Shown here in pieces: positions 60,454 to 64,000 of a stretch of 64,000 nt of DNA. Made by a program: the position numbers and the translations under genes. The stretch is taken from assembly GCA_035765775.1 (NCBI GenBank), contig DASTWV010000024.1, positions 19,297 to 83,296 on the forward strand, read 5' to 3'. Under the pieces are notes generated by a model. That model was not told the origin of the DNA, ran no database searches, and saw only the letters and a list, made by a program, of their open reading frames with translations. Positions within the stretch are counted from its first letter, which is position 1; each line of letters opens with the position of its first letter. Source of the DNA: Actinomycetota bacterium. Lineage in GTDB: Bacteria > Actinomycetota > CADDZG01 > JAHWKV01 > JAOPZY01.

Positions 60454-61017
60454 ATGAACAAGAGTGACCTGGTTGACCACGTCGCCGCATCGACCAATGA
60501 GTCAAGGGTCAAGGTGGCGGGCGTCATCGACGCGCTCCTCGACACGATCTCCGATGCACTGGAGAAAGGCGACCGGGTCACGATCCCGAGCTTCGGGACG
60601 TTCCGGGTCAGTTCGCGCCAGGCCCGCACGGGCCGCAACCCGCGGACGGGCGAGAGCGTGAAGATCGCCGCCACCAACGTGCCCGTATTCAAGGCGGGCG
60701 TGGGCTTGAAGGAGGCGGTCGCCGCCAAACCCGCAGCGAAGTCCGGGGCGAAGAAGGCCACCGCCAAGCCGGCCGCCAAGGCTACGGCGAAAGCTGCTGC
60801 GAAGCCTGCCGCGAAGGCTGCTCCGGCCAAGGCCGCGGCGAAGGCTGCTCCGGCCAAGGCCGCGGCGAAGCCGGCTGCGAAGGCCGCCGCCAAGCCGGCG
60901 GCGAAGACTGCCGCCAAGGCCCCGGCCAAGCCGGCCACCAAGCCCGCGGCAAAGCCCGCGGCAAAGCCCGCGGTAAAGCCGGCTGCCGCCAAGGCGAAGC
61001 CGAAGGCCAAGAAGTAA
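60454..61017 (+). CDS. HU-type nucleoid protein with histone H1-like Lys/Ala/Pro tail
   Basis: DNA-compacting protein. Residues 1-90 are a complete HU domain (MNKSDLVDHVAAST; TIPSFGTFRVSSRQARTGRNP, shown in part: IPSFGTFRV, RTGRNPRTGE). Residues 95-187 form a tail of repeated AKPAAK-like units resembling the C-terminus of mycobacterial HupB and eukaryotic H1. It probably binds DNA non-specifically and may be acetylated or methylated on the tail lysines, as in mycobacteria. It is transcribed from its own promoter and followed by a terminator. Confidence 0.93.
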   Translation: MNKSDLVDHVAASTNESRVKVAGVIDALLDTISDALEKGDRVTIPSFGTFRVSSRQARTGRNPRTGESVKIAATNVPVFKAGVGLKEAVAAKPAAKSGAKKATAKPAAKATAKAAAKPAAKAAPAKAAAKAAPAKAAAKPAAKAAAKPAAKTAAKAPAKPATKPAAKPAAKPAVKPAAAKAKPKAKK

Positions 61018-61037
61018 CCGCGGCGCTGGTTGGCGTG

Positions 61038-61063
61038 AAGGGCGGGCCTCCGGGCCCGCCCTT
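61038..61063 (+). terminator. terminator hairpin after the HU gene
   Basis: Perfect 10-bp stem AAGGGCGGGC (61038-61047) and GCCCGCCCTT (61054-61063) with a 6-nt loop, 20 bp after the stop. The T-rich part is short. Confidence 0.65.
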
Positions 61064-61098
61064 GCTGCTTCCGGGCCCGCGTTGGTTTTTGAGCGCGC

Positions 61099-61104
61099 TA
61101 GGGT
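61099..61104 (+). promoter_or_regulatory. -10 hexamer TAGGGT before the gene at 61111
   Basis: TAGGGT lies 6 nt before the ATG at 61111; leaderless arrangement. Confidence 0.5.
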
Positions 61105-61110
61105 GACGCC

Positions 61111-61449
61111 ATGAAGCGTGCGATGTCGGGCAAGACCCGCCGGGGCAGCCCGCCGCTGCCTCGGCAGCGCAAGGCCCTGCGGGTCGTGCAGTTGACGTTC
61201 CTGGGGTTGGCTGGGGCGCTGGCCCTCCTGACGGCGGGTGCCTGGCGCAGCCACCAGCACCCCCTGGGCGCCGCCTCCACCCTGGGCACCCAGAGCGGCT
61301 CCGGGCTGGGAGAGGTGGTCGCACTCGGCCTGGGCGTCGTCGCCTTTGCCGGCCTGGCGGCCGGGATGGGCCTGCGCGTAGTACGCGGGCCCGAGCCGCG
61401 GGACCCGAACCAACTGACACTGGAGCCGGGGCCGGTTCGGCCCCGGTAG
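61111..61449 (+). CDS. unknown two-helix membrane protein
   Basis: A 112-residue protein with no recognised family. A basic N-terminus (KRAMSGKTRRGSP) is followed by two membrane helices (VVQLTFLGLAGALALLTAGAW and EVVALGLGVVAFAGLAAGMGL) linked by a Gly/Ser-rich loop. The tail is Pro/Arg-rich. The start is set by a TAGGGT hexamer 6 nt upstream. It converges with the glycosyltransferase gene. Confidence 0.62.
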   Translation: MKRAMSGKTRRGSPPLPRQRKALRVVQLTFLGLAGALALLTAGAWRSHQHPLGAASTLGTQSGSGLGEVVALGLGVVAFAGLAAGMGLRVVRGPEPRDPNQLTLEPGPVRPR

Positions 61450-61502
61450 CGTTGTGATCAGCAGTTGGATGCAGACGTTCCCCGGCAAAGCGCCCCACCC
61501 CG

Positions 61503-63776
61503 CTACGCCGCGCCGCGGGTGGCGGCTTCGGGGTCCGCGTTGGCGTGGTCCTCATCCCGCGGCGGGAGGGGTCCGGGGTCCGCGTCCGCTGCTCCTCTCG
61601 GGAGCAGCCGCGGGCGCGGGCTGAGCGGAGCCATCAGGTCCGCGAGGGCGGGGCGGACGCCGATGAAGGCGGCAAGGCCGTAGGCGAGGAGGGCGATGTT
61701 GGCCAGGCCGAATGCCGCGTGTCCCCACCGCCCGGCCAGCGCATCGCCGGCAGCACCCACGCTCCAGGAGCCGAGCATCGCCAGCTCGAAGACGACGTAG
61801 CGGGCCGGTACCCGGGTCCGGTCGGCCACCTTCGGGGTGCGGGCGAAGGGGACTTTCGTGCGTGTGGTGGCCTGGTGGATCGATTTTGCGACGCCGGCCA
61901 GGTTTATCGGCACCAGCGCCAGGTTGAGCGCGTACACCCGCACGACGTCCGAGGACCGGTAGCCCAGGTGGCTCAGGTCCCGGGCGTACAGCAGGAAATA
62001 GGGGGCGGCCAGGAGCGGGAGCCACGGGCTCACCGATCCGCGCGGGAACGAGTAGGACAGCAGGACCAGAAGGCCGATGTTCACCGCGGCGATCGAGGAC
62101 AGGTAGTGGAACCGGATCGTCGTCTCCGCGATCTTGCGGACGCTTCGGGGCCGAGCGAACAGGTAGCGGAACAGCTTGGGCAGGATGATCAGGCCCCCGT
62201 TGGCCCAACGCCGCCGTTGGATGACCAAGGCGCCGAAGTCCGGCGGGGTGGCACTGACCGCCAACCGGTCCGGGTAGTTGTGCAACTGCCAGCCGGCGTG
62301 GACGAGGTCGATGCTCGACTCCGTGTCTTCGATCACCGTGCGGTCCTGGATGTATCGGGCCACCGGGAACCCACGGTCCCAGTCCAGGGTGCGGACGTCG
62401 TCGAGAGCCGAGCGGCGCACGAGCGCGTTGGCGCCTACCCAGTACGTGGCGCCGTAGGTGCTCGAGCCCTGGTGCAGCAGGTGCTGGATGTCCGTGGTGG
62501 CGCCCGCGATCCGCTCCAGCGTGCCCGCCGGATTGGGGATGGCGCAGTAGGGCGTCTGCATGACCGCGACCTTCTGATTTTCTGGTTGCTCCATCTCGTA
62601 AGCCAGACGGAGGGCGTAGTCGGGCGCCAGGAGGCTGTCGGCATCGAGGGTGATGACGTACGCGGCGCCGGGCACCACGAGATCGCCCGAATCCCCCGGC
62701 GAGGCCACGAGATGTACCCCGTCGGATCGCTCGACGTAGTCCCAGGACTGGCCCATCAGGCCGATGTAGGTGTTCAGATTCATGGCCTTGTTCGGCTCAT
62801 GGGAGAGATTGACGAACCGCTTGCGCTCGAAGCTGGTGAGGTCGCAGCTGAAGCGGTTGCGGAGTCCGGTGAGATCAGCGCGCAGAGCCGCCTCGTCCAG
62901 CGGGGCTGCGGCACGTACCAGCGCGCGCAGCTCGGCCCCCCGGTTCGCAGCTTCACGCCCCGGTGCCCGCAGGATGTGCTCGGCAAAAAAGGAGTCGGTA
63001 CGGCTGGTCACCGGCGCATCGTTGGCTGCCTGCATGAACCAGCCGGAGATCCAGTCCCACAGGCCGGCCAGCCGGATGGTCTCCGCCGCGCGGTCGCAGC
63101 CGCCGCTGGCCATCCGGTCATGAAAACCGGCGTTGGCCGCCCGCACCCGGCTGGCAGGACGCTCCAGGTACCGCTGGAGTTCGATGGGCAGCAACCGTGC
63201 CCGGTCGAGTGCCCTCTGTCCTTCCGGATCGTGCGCCGGTGGGTCATCGATCAGCAGCACCACCCGGTTGGGATAGCGCTGCAGGGCTGCAGACAGCAGC
63301 GTCTGGGCAACCACCTGGGGCTCTTCCCGGTAGGAAGGCACCAAGGTGACGAGTGGCGGCAGGCCCGAGCCCTCGAAGGACGTGAGGCGGCGCTGCGGGA
63401 CCGGTCTGTGGCCCGCGAGACGGGAGAGGTACCCGATGCGCTCGAGCTGGTACACAACGTTGCCGAACAGCAGGAAGGCAAGCATCGGAATCAAGGCTGC
63501 TTGTTCCACGGTATCCGATATCTTGTGCCGTCCTATCCTGAACGCCAAAGCTAACAATTCGTCCCGCCCGAATAACACCAGACCTATGAGGGTGATTGCC
63601 AGCAGAATTCCCGACAGCCAAAGCTCCTTCCTCGCGGTTGCTGGATGAAGGCGCAGGTCGCGGCCGTGGAACCCCGCAGGGGTAGTTGAGCCCGCATAGC
63701 GTGACGAATGTCGGGGCGAAACCGGTTTATGCCGCTCATGGGCGCGCCCGAGCGCGCCAGAATGAAGTCTGTGCAT
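61503..63776 (-). CDS. membrane-embedded glycosyltransferase family 2 (cellulose synthase-like)
   Basis: A processive-type GT2 enzyme of 757 residues. Two N-terminal helices (about 52-70 and 92-112), a cytoplasmic GT domain and about four C-terminal helices are visible. Motifs: VTLVPSYREEP; LLIDDPP; the DxD in ITLDADSLLAPDY (D378, D380); VIEDTESS (E483, D484); and the polymer-channel QRRRW (520-524). Between the first Asp motif and the DxD there is an insertion of about 190 residues, longer than usual. It may make an exopolysaccharide or glycolipid; no partner genes are present. The ATG at 63776 has CTGGAG just upstream, but the true start is uncertain. Confidence 0.85.
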   Translation of the reverse strand: MHRLHSGALGRAHERHKPVSPRHSSRYAGSTTPAGFHGRDLRLHPATARKELWLSGILLAITLIGLVLFGRDELLALAFRIGRHKISDTVEQAALIPMLAFLLFGNVVYQLERIGYLSRLAGHRPVPQRRLTSFEGSGLPPLVTLVPSYREEPQVVAQTLLSAALQRYPNRVVLLIDDPPAHDPEGQRALDRARLLPIELQRYLERPASRVRAANAGFHDRMASGGCDRAAETIRLAGLWDWISGWFMQAANDAPVTSRTDSFFAEHILRAPGREAANRGAELRALVRAAAPLDEAALRADLTGLRNRFSCDLTSFERKRFVNLSHEPNKAMNLNTYIGLMGQSWDYVERSDGVHLVASPGDSGDLVVPGAAYVITLDADSLLAPDYALRLAYEMEQPENQKVAVMQTPYCAIPNPAGTLERIAGATTDIQHLLHQGSSTYGATYWVGANALVRRSALDDVRTLDWDRGFPVARYIQDRTVIEDTESSIDLVHAGWQLHNYPDRLAVSATPPDFGALVIQRRRWANGGLIILPKLFRYLFARPRSVRKIAETTIRFHYLSSIAAVNIGLLVLLSYSFPRGSVSPWLPLLAAPYFLLYARDLSHLGYRSSDVVRVYALNLALVPINLAGVAKSIHQATTRTKVPFARTPKVADRTRVPARYVVFELAMLGSWSVGAAGDALAGRWGHAAFGLANIALLAYGLAAFIGVRPALADLMAPLSPRPRLLPRGAADADPGPLPPRDEDHANADPEAATRGAA

Positions 63777-63852
63777 GGCTCCAGAAAGAAAGGGGTGGGC
63801 GGGCTGGGTTGACGGTATGTACTTTAGACCGGAGTTGCTCGGCGGAACGTGA

Positions 63853-63881
63853 ACAAACTCCTTGCTGAGCAGGGGGTTTGT
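63853..63881. terminator. hairpin between the cut gene and the glycosyltransferase
   Basis: ACAAAC (63853-63858) pairs with GTTTGT (63876-63881) around further partial pairing; CTTTT follows on the plus strand. It could end the minus-strand gene at 63913 or be part of an element border. Weak. Confidence 0.3.
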
Positions 63882-63912
63882 CTTTTGAAGGACCGAGCGT
63901 TCTGTCTACAGC

Positions 63913-64000
63913 TCATTTGAGCACCGTGGGGATGGCCGAGCCGATGAGGTCGAAGGCCTGGCGCTGGGTGGCGGTCGGGATGGCGAGCTTGTCGAATTCC
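63913..64000 (-). CDS. 3' end of an unidentified gene, cut by window edge
   Basis: Minus-strand frame open from the window edge to a TGA at 63915-63913, giving 28 C-terminal residues that contain IPTATQRQAFDLIGSA and end IPTVLK. The short ending is reminiscent of the C-termini of some transposases, but this is too little to name the family. No start, domain or inverted repeat can be checked here. Confidence 0.4.
   Translation of the reverse strand, partial: EFDKLAIPTATQRQAFDLIGSAIPTVLK

Noticed and set aside
60715..61010. Tandem GCC-AAG-rich repeats as a non-coding satellite
   Set aside because: They are in frame and encode the Lys/Ala/Pro tail known from actinobacterial HU proteins.

Overview
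The window is gene-dense, very G+C-rich chromosomal DNA with strong third-position G/C bias on both strands, frequent GTG starts and many 1-4 nt start/stop overlaps. It encodes SepH (DUF3071), a PASTA-domain Ser/Thr kinase, an HU protein with a Lys/Ala tail, a UvrD2-type helicase with an HRDC domain and a putative DtxR/IdeR box. Together these point to an Actinomycetota bacterium. The lineage inside the phylum cannot be fixed from sequence alone; the repeat-containing L,D-transpeptidase would fit a deep-branching group such as Acidimicrobiia. I saw no rRNA, tRNA, CRISPR array, prophage or complete insertion sequence. About 60 genes are supported.

Layout. 1-3236: murA (5' cut), a secreted L,D-transpeptidase with six internal repeats, a NifU-type Fe-S scaffold. 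3274-9827: meaB and a frameshifted methylmalonyl-CoA mutase; idi and a 2-hydroxyacid dehydrogenase on the minus strand; a histidine phosphatase and phosphoglucose isomerase. 9996-15037: MerR regulator, two membrane-anchored proteins (one a cupredoxin), a Nudix hydrolase, then enoyl-CoA hydratase-etfB-etfA. 15273-22696: a two-component system and the cysteine desulfurase-mnmA-UPF0280-ligA run. 22843-27288: ECF sigma/anti-sigma pair, ABC exporter, MaoC hydratase. 27479-32042: cell-wall cluster (LysM transglycosylase, coiled-coil membrane protein, PASTA kinase, D,D-carboxypeptidase). 32072-38499: RpiB-like isomerase coupled to an unusual endonuclease IV-like/LigD-polymerase fusion, trpD, and a 992-residue phosphoesterase/MprF-like fusion. 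38652-46435: small unknown genes, sepH, a PH-domain and a cNMP-binding protein, a phosphoesterase, an M48 protease and an acyl-CoA ligase. 46598-52246: an iron-uptake operon behind a DtxR/IdeR-like box, with a dimethylformamidase-like fourth cistron. 52333-56826: a RecB/Cas4-like protein, a triple-HRDC protein and the UvrD2-like helicase. 56857-64000: TrmO-like, a second ABC exporter, a lipoprotein, a Rieske protein, HU, a GT2 glycosyltransferase and a cut gene.

How it works together. Propionyl/branched-chain and fatty-acid breakdown (meaB-mutase, enoyl-CoA hydratase, ETF, acyl-CoA ligase, MaoC) sits beside Fe-S biogenesis and tRNA thiolation, cell-wall synthesis with kinase control, iron import, and two clusters of non-standard DNA-repair proteins. 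Regulation shows a clear style: at least sixteen genes have a TANNNT -10 hexamer 6-9 nt before the start codon, the pattern expected for leaderless mRNAs, and several convergent gene pairs are separated by hairpins, two of which are copies of one dispersed 45-bp element.

The strongest candidates for something undescribed are the endonuclease IV-like/LigD-polymerase fusion (32545-34440), the phosphoesterase/aminoacyl-phospholipid-synthase fusion (35521-38499), the HRDC-rich repair locus (52333-56826) and the chain of overlapping micro-ORFs at 38624-38655.
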